From NCBI GenBank assembly GCA_050942695.1, contig JBMNNU010000014.1, positions 1 through 23,088 on the forward strand: a stretch of 23,088 bases of DNA. Reading direction: 5' to 3'. The position numbers and the translations under genes were made by a program. The notes under the pieces were generated by a model. It saw only the letters and a program-made list of their open reading frames with translations, was not told the DNA's origin and did not search any database. This document shows, in pieces, positions 22,943-23,088 of this stretch. Position 1 is the first letter of the stretch. Each line of letters starts with the position of its first letter. This stretch comes from JBMNNU01 sp050942695 (GTDB taxonomy: Bacteria; Chloroflexota; UBA6077).

Positions 22943-23088
22943 TCGAACCTAGATCCTCACCCCCTGCGCCCAAGGAGCCCGTCACGTTTTGGGCTACACG
23001 CGTCCGTAGTCCAGGGCCCTGTGCCCTGTCGTCCACGTTGACCTGCATTATCCAGGATGGCATATACCAACGAGGGCTGCAGGGCAGA
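22943..23088. other. Non-coding tail of the window
   Basis: No gene is supported here. CAGGGC (23012-23017) and GCCCTG (23023-23028) form a small hairpin, and AGGGC/GGGCAG words recur to the edge. The dense hairpins suggest an intergenic repeat cluster that may continue beyond the window. Confidence 0.4.

Noticed and set aside
22806..23063. 85-codon open frame on the - strand at the right end
   Set aside because: It overlaps the end of the carboxypeptidase gene, runs through hairpins and repeats, and its residues resemble nothing I recognise.

Overview
The window looks like the chromosome of a free-living bacterium with moderately high G+C (by eye, not counted). The gene set combines RNase Y, an archaeal-type cofactor-independent phosphoglycerate mutase, an iscR-iscS-iscU operon, a UVDE-type UV endonuclease and a membrane-anchored L,D-transpeptidase. 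Hairpin-rich intergenic DNA and frequent TTG/GTG starts preceded by good Shine-Dalgarno (SD) sites are also seen. I lean towards Chloroflexota, but this is an inference from gene content and style; no rRNA or other phylogenetic marker is present. I see no phage, IS element, CRISPR array, tRNA or rRNA.

Layout. (1) Positions 1-4288, + strand: a catabolic-looking cluster with the 3' end of a tripartite tricarboxylate transporter (TTT) substrate-binding protein, a zinc alcohol dehydrogenase, a LeuA/homocitrate-synthase-like DRE-TIM enzyme, a possible 19-codon leader ORF, and a metal-dependent amidohydrolase closed by a strong intrinsic terminator. The set suggests uptake and breakdown of an unknown carboxylate or amide. 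(2) Positions 4380-9910, - strand: housekeeping genes in transcription order trpS, apgM, an Rrf2 regulator, rny (own TTGACA/TATTAT promoter) and a PHP phosphoesterase. (3) Positions 10130-11185, +: an M29-like aminopeptidase, convergent with the next block through a shared hairpin. (4) Positions 11231-13437, -: iscR-iscS-iscU with a near-consensus promoter and an IscR-like dyad at the start point. (5) Positions 13440-15152, -: an L,D-transpeptidase with Ig-like domains. (6) Positions 15545-18541, +: a 998-residue SF2 helicase with a hydrophobic hairpin and an unrecognised C-terminal domain. (7) Positions 18617-20239, -: a GH36-like alpha-galactosidase with an extended -10 promoter. (8) Positions 20462-20706: a nested inverted-repeat locus that reads best as a structured RNA of about 200 nt on the - strand, divergent from uvsE. 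(9) Positions 20761-22842, +: uvsE and a membrane-anchored D,D-carboxypeptidase, followed by a hairpin-rich tail that reuses a palindrome found next to the RNA locus.

Most genes are ordinary. The strongest unexplained signal is the structured-RNA locus at 20462-20706. The next most interesting are the LeuA-like enzyme lacking the expected catalytic histidine and the membrane-associated helicase. No multi-gene defence or mobile system is evident.
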